A DNA stretch of 64,000 bases from Eudorina sp. 2006-703-Eu-15 (GCA_003117195.1 BDSI01000029.1:680665-744664); one strand, 5' to 3'; shown: positions 49,544 to 61,612, numbered from the stretch's first letter. A program made the numbers and translations. Notes: a model not told the origin generated them from the letters alone.

Positions 49544-50930
49544 ATGTCAGAAACTGGCGGGTCAGGTTCCGGCGGTGCAGGTTTTCAGCATCTGCTTACA
49601 GTCGCTGACTGCGATGCCGAGTTGGCGAAACCTGGTGCTGCTGTTCTTACTACGGAAGAGTTTGAGCGTTTCAAGGCGGGCTCCACAGTAATTCTTAGCG
49701 CAGCCAGGGCAAAGAGGGCAGCGATCTCAGCGGCGCCAACCGGCCGAACAGCCGCAGAGAAGGCCGCCGGCAAAGCAGCTATCGAGGAGGCGGAACAGAT
49801 ATACCAAACAACCATTGAAACAGAGGTCTCATTGGACTATCATGAACTAGCTGCTCGGAAGGCGCGCCGGGATGGCATTCACCAACGGATTCGACAGCTG
49901 AGCGCCCGCATCGACACGAGAGAAGAAGCGGCTGCATCTGACCTCCCAGCTATTGCTGGTGAGGCAGGGACTGGGGTTGGGGTTGGTCCAGGTGCAGTTG
50001 GACGCGATGATGCTCCGTGCACGGCTCTACCTGACAACCAATACCAGCAGACTCAGCCGGCGCATGATCAGCAACTGCAGCTGGAGCACCACCAGCAACA
50101 GCGGAGACGGATCGCCGGGACAGAACCATTGGACGTTGAGCTGAGGGCGTTACAACCAGGTGGTCTGGGTCAACTTGTGGCAGCGGCGGCGTTCGATCCC
50201 AACGTTCTGGCTCTGGCACCAACGCTCTCATGGCGCCGGCCAACTTGGAGCTGCTGGGCGCAACCTGACCGGCCTACTGCTGGTGAATCTTAGCTCTTCG
50301 GTGTTGCCCTTTGTGGCCACTGCCGTGGACGGAGCTGCTCTGGAGCCCTCGTCGACTCTGGTGTGCTGCGGTGGAGCTCTCGTCCAACGGCCGGCTTTGC
50401 TTACGGGAACACGACACGGCCACGACGACGAACCGCTTCCTGGCTCCCCACCGCCCAAGACGTTCAAGCCTGACTCACTCGCTGACACGTTCAACAAGGC
50501 AGCCACATTTGAGGAAGTGGCGTCGGCGCTGCCTCTGGTAGGCAACTTGGTGGACGCCATGGGCGCTCGTCGGATGGCATCGTCACTTAGTTCGTTCAAT
50601 GTGGCCTCACGCAACTCGATTCTCAAGTTTTCGATGGATGGGGCAGCCGCCTTCACGGAGGGCAACAGTCAGTTGGAGGAGGGCGCGGCGGCGGCTGCTG
50701 CGTCGGCATATCAGAGGAGCGCCAACGCATTCAAGGCGGCAACGGAAGGGCAGAAGCTGCAGGAAGACATCAACGCGCTGGCAGCAATTCTGCCGTGGAC
50801 GGACGTGGTGCAGCTGCAGCGCGACAGCGACACGACACAGCTTCAGCTGCTCACGACGATCGCGTCGTTGGATCCAAGGATTCGAGATCGCTTCATTGGC
50901 GGTAACAAAGACGGCGGTGGCGGCAGCTGG
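49544..50930 (+). pseudogene. Gag-like or structural-like ORF, frameshifted copy A
   Basis: Start MSETGGSGSGGAGFQHLLTV (ATG 49544, preferred over the in-frame ATG 49478 because it lies a normal distance from the TATA box). A 147-bp segment at 50224-50370, where copy B has only 11 bp, shifts the frame and brings a stop at 50291-50293. The downstream coding sense resumes in another frame (GGALVQRPALLTGTRHGHDD). The 3' end is cut at 50930 by antisense Rep sequence. Content is described under copy B. Confidence 0.55.
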
Positions 50931-51260
50931 CACAAAGATAGTGAAAGTCGTATAGGGCTTGCCCAGCAAGTTGTTGTTGTCGCGGAGCATCTCGGCGTGC
51001 TCCTCCAGCAGGAACTCCTGGCCCAGCATGTGCGGGCAGGCGCAGAGAATGCGAAGGCCTTTATACCAGTTCTCGAAGGGATTGTAGGGGTCGGTAAACA
51101 TGGCGTTCTCGAGGATGGGCTCGGTCTTGTAGTCGCGGATGGTCCGCTTGCTTTGGCGTTCCAAGAGGAAGGTCCAGTCCCCGACCTCGTTGGGCGCGAT
51201 ATCATGGTCAGGAGCAAAGATAGAAAGTTCACAGACCCACTGGTCGGGCGTTTCAGTCAT
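50931..51260 (-). CDS. Rep-associated second ORF, truncated (copy A)
   Basis: Begins ATG 51260, which overlaps the TGA of the Rep ORF as ATGA. The protein starts MTETPDQWVCELSIFAPDHD and runs through FLLERQSKRTIRDYKTEPIL and NPFENWYKGLRILCACPHML to FTIFV, then crosses into antisense Gag-like sequence. Derivatives 1 and 2 preserve the lost end (FRDINSR, LDWGDM, ADDF). Acidic and aromatic-rich; family not recognised. It may be the C-terminal domain of Rep reached by splicing or frameshifting, or a separate protein. Confidence 0.5.
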
Positions 51261-52571
51261 GGAGTCTTTGGTGGCGGGTTCATTGCAGTGGTTGGAAGAG
51301 AGGCTGGGTCAAGGACTGTGTTGGCGGGGGTATCATGGTACACGAAAATGCGGTTGATGTCCTGGCGATTGCAGGTGCGCGGGTCGCGCACAACGCGCCA
51401 CATAGCGTCAAGCTTGGTCTTAGCCATTCCGAGGCCAGGCCCTGGTGTGGCCCAAATTGCAGCTGGAATGTAGCGCTCGGAGCGAATCATGTCAAGCAGG
51501 ACCTCCTCCATTTCGGCATACCGTTCAGCATTGTTGTCATTGTTGTGGAAAAGCGTGTAGACCTTGCAAAGCTTGAAGATGTTATTCTTGTTGATGACCT
51601 GTTTTTCGCGCGTCGGGTCCGCCGCAAAGAGACGATAGCGTTCGACACCATGTGCGACCTCCTCATCTGTAACGTTGTGGTTGACGGTTTGGAACCATCT
51701 GCGCGGAAAGAGAGGCGCGTGAGTACATGGCGACGCTGGCCAAGGCCGCAGCTGGGCAGGAAGCTTACTCGCGGCCAGCATCCTTCTGACAGTAGCCGCA
51801 CATGCCCTCGAATGTATGCACGCCCTGATTACGGAGCTCGCGGCACATGATTCGGGCGCCCTGAGGGCGGACGCCGTCATTGTCCCAGCCGAGGGCATTC
51901 CGGATAGTGGTGTTCACCGACTGCGAGGACGACGCCAAAATCCGGATGACGCTTTGAATATGCAGCCTGCCTTGCTCGGGCCCGCGCTCCAAGCTGGCTT
52001 TGCCCTTCAGCGTGTTGCCTTGCAACCATTCAGTATACAACTGGAAATGGATTGGGAGGATATCCGTGCTGTGAATTGTAATTGTGACACTGATGTCCAT
52101 TTCCCGGAGGTTGTTTGCGCGGCGACGGCGCTGCTGGCGCTGCTGCTGCTGCCCTGCTTCGCCCGGGGCCTGCGCGTTTGGCTCAGGCGGGGCACCAGCC
52201 GCAGCAGCCGCGTTGTTGGGCTGTAAAACTGCATTCATATCATGGTCAACAATATTCTGACCGGCTGCTGCAGGCGCCGCATTAGGCGGGTGGGGGACAT
52301 TCGGGTGCTGGCGCTGGAAAGCAGCCATTTCGGCGTCGGTCAAGTCGTCGGCGAGCGCTCGCTGAAAAGGCACATAGCCAGCGGACCCTGGCGGCCAGTA
52401 CGCGCGCTGATTGATTTCATCCCACCGCGGTCCACGGTACAGAACGTTGTGTGCAGCGGCAATGGCAAGCCAGGAAACAACCACAAGCGCGGTCACAGTT
52501 GCAAGATTCATTGTAGGGTCTTCCCAGGGCCACCAGCCCTGAGCGAGGTTTCCTTGATTGTCTATGTCCAT
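51257..52571 (-). CDS. HUH endonuclease, CRESS-Rep-like (Replitron-type transposase), copy A
   Basis: Exon 1 52571-51769 and exon 2 51698-51257 (donor GTAAGC, acceptor CGCAG) give about 414 residues. A hydrophobic helix sits at residues 23-40 (LATVTALVVVSWLAIAAA). A Gln/Ala linker and an Arg patch follow, then motif I-like VTITIHS (162-168), motif II with ERGPEQGRLHIQ (His204, Gln206, an HUQ variant) and motif III GYCQKD (Tyr260, Lys263), right at the splice junction. Such proteins nick single-stranded DNA through the Tyr and start rolling-circle or replicative transfer. There is no helicase domain, unlike Helitrons. Exon 2 (VNHNVTDEEVAHGVERYRLF, FKLCKVYTLFHNNDNNAERY) is helical and may oligomerise. 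The start is the Met MDIDNQG, at which copy B homology also ends. Confidence 0.7.
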
Positions 52572-52893
52572 AAGCAAAAACGGCGCCAACAGGCACCCAT
52601 CGCGCTATAGGGCGGTGCCGCTGGAGCGGCGAGCAAGCAAATGGCCGGCTTGCAGCGATTTCCCTGGATCCCGCACCATTCGCGTGCGCGCAACCAACGT
52701 CTAATACGTTTTAAACAGCTCTATTCATATTGGGCAACACAATCCATTGCGGACCGCGCTTTGCTAGACTGGATTTCCCGAGTCTGGGATTCCGTACGCA
52801 GAGGGCCACTTTCTTTTTTCACGCGAGTTTATGTTTCCGTGAACGGGAGAGCTTACGCGAGTTTATGGCTATTCCTGGCTTATTCCCTAGTGT

Positions 52894-52993
52894 AATGTGT
52901 TAGTTTAGTAGTTTGCGTTGCATAGTGTGTTAGTTTAGTAGTTTGCGTTGCATAGTTTAGTAGTGTGTTAGTTTAGTAGTTTGCGTTGCATAG
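52894..52993 (-). repeat. three R terminal repeats at the 5' end of the copy A Rep
   Basis: Reverse R copies at 52894-52925, about 52926-52955 and 52964-52993, about 320-420 bp upstream of the Rep start. Read on the Rep strand they have the same orientation as the R at the 3' ends of the derivatives, i.e. direct terminal repeats. Confidence 0.85.
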
Positions 52994-54697
52994 TATGCCA
53001 CGCTTCGCGCTCCCGCAACGCTTCAGCGCTCATCTATATCTTCGCCTATCCCTTGCATTGCCCCGCGTCTACTCCTCTCCACACCCTTTGTCAGCTTCTC
53101 AGAGCCTCCACACGGCTTGGTTCATTAATGAGCTTTGAAATTTATTGAATGTGTTAGTTTAGTAGTTTGCGTTGCATAGTATGGACCGTACACGGCCGTG
53201 CTGAACCAGTTTTGTCACTATGCAACGCAAACTACTAAACTACATGGACATTCTACTACAGAGAGCACACGCACGTGTTACAACACAACACAACAGACTC
53301 TGTCTCTGCATGACATGAATGTGCTGGTGCCAGCCGTGTCATGGCCTAGCGATTTCGGGATATGTTCCAAGCTCGTGCTCCCCCCCTTTTGATGAGAATG
53401 GCGGCCTGGCGGCCATGTGTTCACCACAGGCGTCCAGTCCGCGCGCCGTCCGAAGGCCCACCAGGCGCCGGTCTAGCTCGGTCCATTAGCCAGTTGCCCC
53501 AACGCCCTGCCCCCGCGCGAGGGCCAAGGCAGTCATGTACAAAGGTCGCCCTCGCCCGTGCGGCGCATCGTGCCGTGAGGGCGGGACGGCGTGATGTTGT
53601 GTGTGTCATGTTGTAGGGGATGAAGGGCTTGCGGAGTTATGCGCTCATTGTTTGATGGGTCAATGAGGAAATCATTAGCCATAGGACTGCATGGGTTCTG
53701 TTGAAGAGTGAGGGTGAAGACGCAGTGTGAATGGAAGTTGTTCTGTGAACCACTGTCGCAATGCTGACAAGCGCTGTGTGCAAGGCGCCTGTGTCCGGTG
53801 AGGTGCGGCACAGCGAGGAGATTCCGCCTTTTGTTATTTCGTTATTAGCAATTTTGGTATTAGGCCTAAGCATAGCATAGCGCAGAATTGGGGTAGAGGT
53901 TTCGAACCTGATAAGCAGAAGCAGCTGGGGCATGCAGGGCTCCCGTGCATTGTCATTTCATTAATATTTTTGAGGCGTAGGTTACTGCCCAACTAGGACA
54001 GATGTTGCGAATGATCTGCCGTGGTGAGTTGCAGGAGGGCGCGCAATGCCTCGGGTACGAAGGATTGGGTACGGCACGGCGAGGAGGTCCAGGCTGTTGG
54101 TGCGCGCTGGCGGTGGACTGGCGTGCCCCTCTGCCGGGACAGAAGCTCATTCGTCCACCTTTCCAACGGTGGGGGCAATGGCTGGATGGCTCTGCATTGG
54201 TGCATTAGATCCAGGGCTTCTGCTCGGTACGAGGACGTCGGGACGAGGGTGTGCAGTGATCCGGTACACGCAGCCGAGGACTCAATAGCTGTTGTAACAC
54301 ATCACGCAGTGGTCATACATGACATACTTGGTCACACGTTTGCTCCTTGCCATACATAGTGTCATGCGCTCACTGCAAGTAGCAACTTCGCAGCACATGC
54401 TAGCAAGCGTGCGTGGGAAGCTGATGTCAGTGCAATGTCAAAGAGCGTATGGGTAAATGTTTCTCTGTTGTTTTATGTCAACGAGGACGCGTTTGCAATC
54501 ATGACCCTTCCTTGTTTCCGGCCCATGCGCATCCTTGCTGCTGCCCACATAGACGCCATTTGATTCACAACAATCAAAGAACGTTTCAACTAATTATATT
54601 TGCGTAACGCATCCCACTTCGTTCCTCCTATGGCCCCTACTGGTAGGTGCCATCAGGCTATGACCCTATCCGGCTACACCATGTTTTGCCCACTGGC

Positions 54698-55105
54698 TCA
54701 ATTTTGGGAACGGTCAGACTTCCTGACCAAAGTTTGCCGCTGATAGCTAACTTTGGCCAGGATTGACTGAATACGAGGCAATAACCCATTCAAACAACTC
54801 TGACATAATATTTCTTTAGCATCTCTTTCCCATATATGGACGTGCTCATATAGATTTGATTCGCAATCCTTCGCCTCCACAAACTTTACGCCTGGAATTG
54901 CTGTAGTGCAAGCAACCCCTGCCCATTGTGCTGTCCTTTAGTAGGAAATGCAAAGATTTTGCACTGTGTAGCAGCGGGTGAGAGTTGCACGACAACGACG
55001 GGCTAGCGTCGTAGTCGCAGCTTACGATTTTTGGTCAAGTATTAAAATTCTTCGCCAATCGATCACGAAGCGAGTTTCACCAATCCCGGTCCCATACTTT
55101 GAAGG
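54698..55105. other. segment unique to copy B
   Basis: About 0.4 kb that replaces the 1.16 kb of copy A. No gene recognised. Homology resumes at TAATCAACTATCTATGC. Confidence 0.6.
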
Positions 55106-55159
55106 ACAATAATCAACTATCTATGCTTTCAATACAGTAACATTTGTTAAGTAGTAATA

Positions 55160-58100
55160 ATGCAACGTTGCACACTCTACATCCGATGGCTTGTGCTACT
55201 CTGTACAGCTTCGTCTATGATTGTTTCGGCAGATGCGGATCTTTATCCTTTGTATCCACACCTGAAGTTTGTCAAAGCTCCCACGTCCCCAAAGGCTACA
55301 GTCAACCAGAGCATGTTATGGAGAAAGGAAGCCCATGGGATTAATCCATTTTTATATGATCAGATAATACCGTTCTTTAATTACCAATTCGTGCTGCCCG
55401 AGGTTGCACTGCGATCAGGAATCAACTACGTCGGATTTCCTTTTCGGTTGCGCAAGTTTGTGAGAGCGCTAGTTTCGGGGGCTAGGCCTCTGAAAATAGG
55501 CGTAGTTGGTGGCAGGTACGTTATCCATTGTCAGCGAGTCGTCAAGTTGACTGTGATGGAACTCCTTTGCCCTATTCAGCATAAGCTATGGTATCGCAGC
55601 TAGCAGAATTGGGCAAACGGATTGGTTCAGTGTCGTCTCAAAATATTTGGTGAGTTGGGCGTTCGGCCACTGGGAGAAAGATATGGGTTAAGTTTAGTAC
55701 TGGTGATTTTTCTGTCTGACGATAACAGCACAGTTTGGGTGCACCTTTGCGATGTTTATCCTAACACAGCGCCTCGAGGCTGCAGGATTCTGTTACAAAG
55801 ACGGCAGTTATCAGTCGCAATGGCTGCGCGCGGGCAACCTCTTCATCTTATATGGTTTTCTGCCTGAATAACTATGTGGACCCTGACGTGGACCTAGTCT
55901 TTGTCGAGTGAGTAAGCTGCAGTACTTCTTAAACATGAGTAACACGTACAGTACAATTTAAAGTTATCAACTGACGGACTGCATCTTAAATACCAACTGT
56001 ACTGATCCGGTGGACCCGTTCACATTGGCGAACCCAATCAAATAGCACTTTTTATTGCACATGTGCTACCTGCAGACACGCTGTGTATCAGATCATCTGA
56101 TGCACTGCATCAAGTACATTCTAGATGCTTACACTGGGGAGCGCTTCGCTGCACTGGAGTGCACACGATGCATGCCGGAATGCACGCTGGAGCGCACTAT
56201 GTTTTTCTGGATTGCACGTGGCATATTGGAGTGTACATGCGGGTCAGGAGTCTGAGCTTACAAACTATAATCTTGCCACTGCGTATACCAGGTGATGGCT
56301 GCTGTGCACTGACTAATTCTGCCAGTGCCGGCTGTAGAAAACGCTTTGCAGCTTCGCACACCTACAAGCCTGGGGTCATGGCACTATGTGAAAGCCGCGG
56401 CTGTGGCGAAGTTGGGCTGGTGGGCTGGCTTCCCTCAGCAAGCCCTGTGCCTGTATGCCCAGCTTTTCGTCTGATCTACCCCGTTGGGTACTCCATTGGT
56501 CACCGTCATGAAGGTGAAGCAGCTACAACCCCATTCCACATCTTGCATATGCCATGACTGTGCAGGTATAGCCTCAATGACGGTTTTGAGGAAACAATTA
56601 CGGACAACCATATTGTTATGTTCAAGGAGCAGCTGATAAGGAGGTTATTGCAGCTTCCTGGCAAGCCTGCTGTTGTGCTGGTTCAGGTCCCGCACGTATG
56701 GTCAACATTTGTTTCCCCGTATTTCCACACCCCGTAAGTCAGTGGTTAACATGCATGCCGTGTAATGTTGCTGCCATGTGCTGTCTGTGACATTTGTCAA
56801 CTTCATGCATTACCACCATACTACATCACCAAGCACACATGTACCATGATGTATCATATAACCAGGTAGCAATATAACTTTATAATCGAGCAAGCTTTCT
56901 CGCATAGCTTTCTGACGTTTCTCCTGTGTACCCCTGCCGTTTTTGATGGATGAATTCCTTCCACTTGCGCTTTGCGGAACAACGCTGTATTGATGACCCA
57001 GGGAAGACTTAGAAGGTACGCTACCATGCGGATGTAGCAATACAGCGGGTTTCATATCCAATACCTGATCTTATGCTCCATGCTTTGTGCGTTGAGCAGC
57101 AAGGGCCAGATCCAGTCAAACGCGGTTCTTCTCTCTTGCCTAGTTTTGCATTGAAAAAATTGAAACACGCCGCAAAATCTGGACACTTGCATAGACAACT
57201 AGGCACTGAAAACTGCCATAACTTCTCCACGTTTAGGTAGGAGACTGAGCAGCACCTAAAATTGCAATGGGTGCATTATGTGCTGTGATGTAATAGATTG
57301 TAGCCGTTACAAGGTGGACCCGTGTCCCGACCGGATGTTCCAACGGGCCTCATCTCATCAACCCCTACCAAGGACTACGCACCTATCCTCCATCACCCGC
57401 GGGGGGGTGGTCATGCAGCCATACCGGCCAACACACCAGGTTACAAGCGTGCCAGGATTGCCTCTCCTGGAAACCGTGCCAGACCCGCCGAATCACATGC
57501 CGGGATAGCTAACAATGCTGGTTCATTCTTGGTTGCATTGCATATATTGCTGCCCACAGGTGCCATCGCCACGTACTATGGCGTTCCTGCAGTCTCTATC
57601 CGGACACCGATGTTTCTCTTGAACGTGCACAAACCCACGGACGGCTGGCGCTGGGAACAGGTGTACTTCGACCACCACCCCATGGATAACGGCCATAAAG
57701 CGATGGCCGATCTGGTGGTGCATCTGATCCAGGAAGTTGCTGTGGGATTACTCACCATCCCAACTTCTGAAGAAGAATTACAATGGCTGAACCTGGCGAT
57801 GCCCCCACCTATCCATGCCAGTAAGATGTTTGTGTGTGTGGTTGTTATATATCTCGCCGGGTCTGATGTGGACCGGGGCAGCTACCCTTAGCCCATTGGG
57901 AGACCACCGAAGCCCTCCTCTACTGAGGAGGGGTATACCACTTGATCCATCACCCAATTCGACTCCTATGGCGTCTGCTAGTGTTCCACGCTCACCAATA
58001 GCGCCCAGTAAGCATCCCTCTGCATCGATCCACGAAAACACATCAAATTCCAGCGATTTGTGTCTACAACGGTTAGGTCGTAAGCAATGATAACCCCCAC

Positions 58101-58651
58101 CAACCATCATACTCACTGGTCCATTATTGGAACTGGTTGGCAGATGATGCGCATCACTAGCCTGGTTTTCCTGCTGTGCAGACAATTACGAGCCATCTGT
58201 GCCAACGTGCCTCATTGGTAAGGAACTGACGGCCTTGTTTTTGGAGTGCAACGGTTGGGTTTGGATGAATGAGGGCACCACGGAATCACCGAAGTGGGGT
58301 TACATCGCCACAACGCCAGGCAGTCGATTGGTCCTTCGGATCGGCAGTCCAAATGATATTCATAATGCGGCTGTCATAGCAGCAAACCGGACGTCAAACC
58401 ACACCTTCTCAGTTCTGGTTCATTACCTGATATCTTACAACTCTATGGGCCTCGTGCAAGTTGACGGTGCCAGTGGGTGCACAACCAACGCCGAACTCAA
58501 TGGTACAACAACCGAGAAGGTGTCGATTACTATAATGGGCTTGCTTCCGATGAAGTGGAACGACATGACAAAGCCCTGCGACTTGCACTTCACCGTCCTC
58601 AACAACACGAAGAGCGATGGATACAAATTTAAGGTGAGATCGGGAAACTGA
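55160..58651 (+). CDS. secreted SGNH/GDSL-type hydrolase (copy B)
   Basis: Same gene structure as the copy at 44672-48163, shifted by 10488 bp, including signal peptide, catalytic VVGGSIS splice junction and FDHHPMDNGHK block. I found only two substitutions in coding or intron sequence (CATACTGG to CATACCGG near 57422, and GGCTTTG to GGCCTTG near 58232), so both copies should encode the same enzyme. Confidence 0.75.
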
Positions 58652-59922
58652 GATTGTTTGTACCAGCTGCAGAATGCTAAGATGAATACGAGGGGTACTA
58701 CAACGATTCAGGCAATGACTGTCTGTCTCTGATACGCACAGATCAGATGGGCAGTGCATTATGGGTGGTGATATCCAAGGAAGATTTACAGACTAGATGC
58801 CGTTTTAGATGAGGTTTTAGATGCGGTTTAGATGCCGTTTCGTGGGGCAGCTTTGGCATTAAATACATTCAGAATAACTCCTACAGTTCCGGATTATCTC
58901 GAGGGAAAACCGAAATTCGCGGTCGTGGGGATGTATGCGTAGATTAATGTGTGTTGTACTCTGAAGGTCTGACACTGTCAAATTCGTGGATTGCAGGTAT
59001 CTGGACTGGTGGTCATCACAACACCCAGCAATATACTCGGTAGCTTCTCCGTTAAATCGTGGGTTCCATGAGACACCATGTTCGTTGGAGAGAGCACATG
59101 ACATTCTACTACAGAGAGCACACGCACGTGTTACAACACAACACAACAGACTCTGTCTCTGCATGACATGAATGTGCTGGTGCCAGCCGTGTCATGGACT
59201 AGCGTTTCCGAGAGCTGTAGCGAGAAATGTTTTTTAATCTGTATTAGTAATACCTGACTTTGAGCTGCAGTGTTCCTCGGGCATGCGTTGCATATCAGTA
59301 GGTATTGGTAACAACTGTGCTTGGATATCTGCAGCTTACGGTTTGGATGCGCACTACAGTACAGGACGTTAATAATGCTCTCAATTGCTCATGGAGTGCT
59401 TTGCTCAATTTCTATGCCGGCCTTTTCAGTAGACATATTCCGGATTAAGGTTAAGGTGATGCTACATGGGCATCATTGACCATAGCATAGGTGTGCACGC
59501 TGGACCACGAGAAATCAGGGTAAAAGTATACGCAAGTAGACCGGTGCAAGAGGGTTCAGTAACCAAGGGTTCTAGGGTGTAGTGTCAGGCATGGTCGGTC
59601 TAGAGTCGGGCAGACGCGTTTCTACCATTCAAACATACATGTAATTGAATAGCATCACAGATGCCATGACTTTGAGGTGATCAACGTGGCGAGTTGCTCA
59701 GATTCTGGTATTGTAGTTTCTCAAATTGTTATTTTAGGCCTTGCCCAAAATGCGGTTTGTGGCGCAAGGTGAGACAGACTTGCTTGGGAAAGGCGGTGAT
59801 TTCGGTTGGCTGGTTCTCCTGTCGGGTGGCTAGTTAGGTACGGCACCCGGCCGTGCGGGTGAGCCTCGCAGTTTGTTGGGCCGTTGCTCCTTGTTAGACA
59901 TTGTTTTCCGTCTTCGCAGATG

Positions 59923-59930
59923 TATAAAAT
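59923..59930 (+). promoter_or_regulatory. TATA box of the Gag-like ORF, copy B
   Basis: TATAAAAT about 100 bp upstream of ATG 60032; one base differs just upstream from the copy A promoter (GATG for GACG). Confidence 0.55.
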
Positions 59931-60031
59931 AGTAGCGGTATTACTTCTGGTACAGTAACGGGCCGTTGATCGGGCGCCGCCTAGCAACAGAGACAGCGGC
60001 CTGCCGACCCGCGAGTTGTTTGTTGGTTGGA

Positions 60032-61282
60032 ATGTCAGAAACTGGCGGGTCAGGTTCCGGCGGTGCAGGTTTTCAGCATCTGCTTACAGTCGCTGACTGC
60101 GATGCCGAGTTGGCGAAACCTGGTGCTGCTGTTCTTACTACGGAAGAGTTTGAGCGTTTCAAGGCGGGCTCCACAGTAATTCTTAGCGCAGCCAGGGCAA
60201 AGAGGGCAGCGATCTCAGCGGCGCCAACCGGCCGAACAGCCGCAGAGAAGGCCGCCGGCAAAGCAGCTATCGAGGAGGCGGAACAGATATACCAAACAAC
60301 CATTGAAACAGAGGTCTCATTGGACTATCATGAACTAGCTGCTCGGAAGGCGCGCCGGGATGGCATTCACCAACGGATTCGACAGCTGAGCGCCCGCATC
60401 GACACGAGAGAAGAAGCGGCTGCATCTGACCTCCCAGCTATTGCCGGTGAGGCAGGGACTGGGGTTGGGGTTGGTCCAGGTGCGGTTGGACGCGATGATG
60501 CTCCGCGCACGGCTCTACCTGACAACCAATACCAGCAGACTCAGCCGGCGCATGATCAGCAACTGCAGCTGGAGCACCACCAGCAACAGCGGAGACGGAT
60601 CGCCGGGACAGAACCATTGGACGTTGAGCTGAGGGCGTTACAACCAGGTGGTCTGGGTCAACTTGTGGCAGCGGCGGCGTTCGATCCCAACGTTCTGGCT
60701 CTGGCACCAACTACGCACACCGGTGGAGCTCTCGTCCAACGGCCGGCTTTGCTTACGGGAACACGACACGGCCACGACGACGAACCGCTTCCTGGCTCCC
60801 CACCGCCCAAGACGTTCAAGCCTGACTCACTCGCTGACACGTTCAACAAGGCAGCCACATTTGAGGAAGTGGCGTCGGCGCTGCCTCTGGTAGGCAACTT
60901 GGTGGACGCCATGGGCGCTCGTCGGATGGCATCGTCACTTAGTTCGTTCAATGTGGCCTCACGCAACTCGATTCTCAAGTTTTCGATGGATGGGGCAGCC
61001 GCCTTCACGGAGGGCAACAGTCAGTTGGAGGAGGGCGCGGCGGCGGCTGCTGCGTCGGCATATCAGAGGAGCGCCAACGCATTCAAGGCGGCAACGGAAG
61101 GGCAGAAGCTGCAGGAAGACATCAACGCGCTGGCAGCAATTCTGCCGTGGACGGACGTGGTGCAGCTGCAGCGCGACAGCGACACGACACAGCATCAGCT
61201 GCTCACGACGATCGCGTCGTTGGATCCAAGGATTCGAGATCGCTTCATTGGCGGTAACAAAGACGGCGGTGGCGGCAGCTGG
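60032..61282 (+). CDS. Gag-like or structural-like protein, open copy B
   Basis: 417 codons from MSETGGSGSGGAGFQHLLTV to the junction with antisense Rep at 61283; the frame then runs on antisense to 61825. Ala/Glu/Gln-rich: a helical N-terminal part (TTEEFERFKAGSTVILSAAR, AEKAAGKAAIEEAEQIYQTT), a Gln/His linker (QLQLEHHQQQRRR), then a second part with SLADTFNKAATFEEVASALP, SLSSFNVASRNSILKFSMDG and DINALAAILPWTDVVQLQRD. The layout resembles ORF1/Gag proteins of retroelements or a virion-like component, but there is no zinc knuckle and I do not recognise the family. Since the natural 3' end is replaced by Rep sequence, the C-terminus is probably missing. Confidence 0.5.
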
Positions 61283-61612
61283 CACAAAGATAGTGAAAGT
61301 CGTATAGGGCTTGCCCAGCAAGTTGTTGTTGTCGCGGAGCATCTCGGCTTGCTCCTCCAGCAGGAACTCCTGGCCCAGCATGTGCGGGCAGGCGCAGAGA
61401 ATGCGAAGGCCTTTATACCAGTTCTCGAAGGGATTGTAGGGGTCGGTAAACATGGCGTTCTCGAGGATGGGCTCGGTCTTGTAGTCGCGGATGGTCCGCT
61501 TGCTTTGGCGTTCCAAGAGGAAGGTCCAGTCCCCGACCTCGTTGGGCGCGATATCATGGTCAGGAGCAAAGATAGAAAGTTCACAGACCCACTGGTCGGG
61601 CGTTTCAGTCAT
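61283..61612 (-). CDS. Rep-associated second ORF, truncated (copy B)
   Basis: Same as the copy at 50931-51260, with ATG 61612 overlapping the Rep TGA and the same antisense junction. It carries EEQAEM where copy A has EEHAEM. Confidence 0.5.

Larger units (their letters stand above)
41755..52993. mobile_element. large HUH-element unit, copy A (about 11.2 kb)
   Basis: Contains, left to right: the 3' end of a derivative, the 110-bp module, a noncoding segment, the SGNH hydrolase gene (+), the 110-bp module again, a Gag-like ORF (+) and the Rep gene (minus), ending in three reverse R copies (52894-52993). The same order recurs from 52995. Offsets between copies are 11242 bp (41.76-43.45 kb), 10488 bp (44.6-50.2 kb) and 10352 bp (50.4-52.5 kb); the changes mark two replaced segments. 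Outside those, differences are isolated single bases. Confidence 0.8.

Noticed and set aside
49544..50930. Gag-like ORF as a retroviral or LTR element Gag
   Set aside because: No zinc knuckle, protease, RT or LTRs found nearby; only the general composition is similar, so the label stays descriptive.
50931..51473. Continuation of the Gag-like frame past the junction (GLAQQVVVVAEHLG onward)
   Set aside because: This is the antisense strand of the Rep region, whose minus-strand reading is conserved in four copies.
51335..51850. 171-codon plus-strand ORF and its twin at 61687-62202
   Set aside because: Shadow of Rep exon 2 and the intron on the opposite strand.
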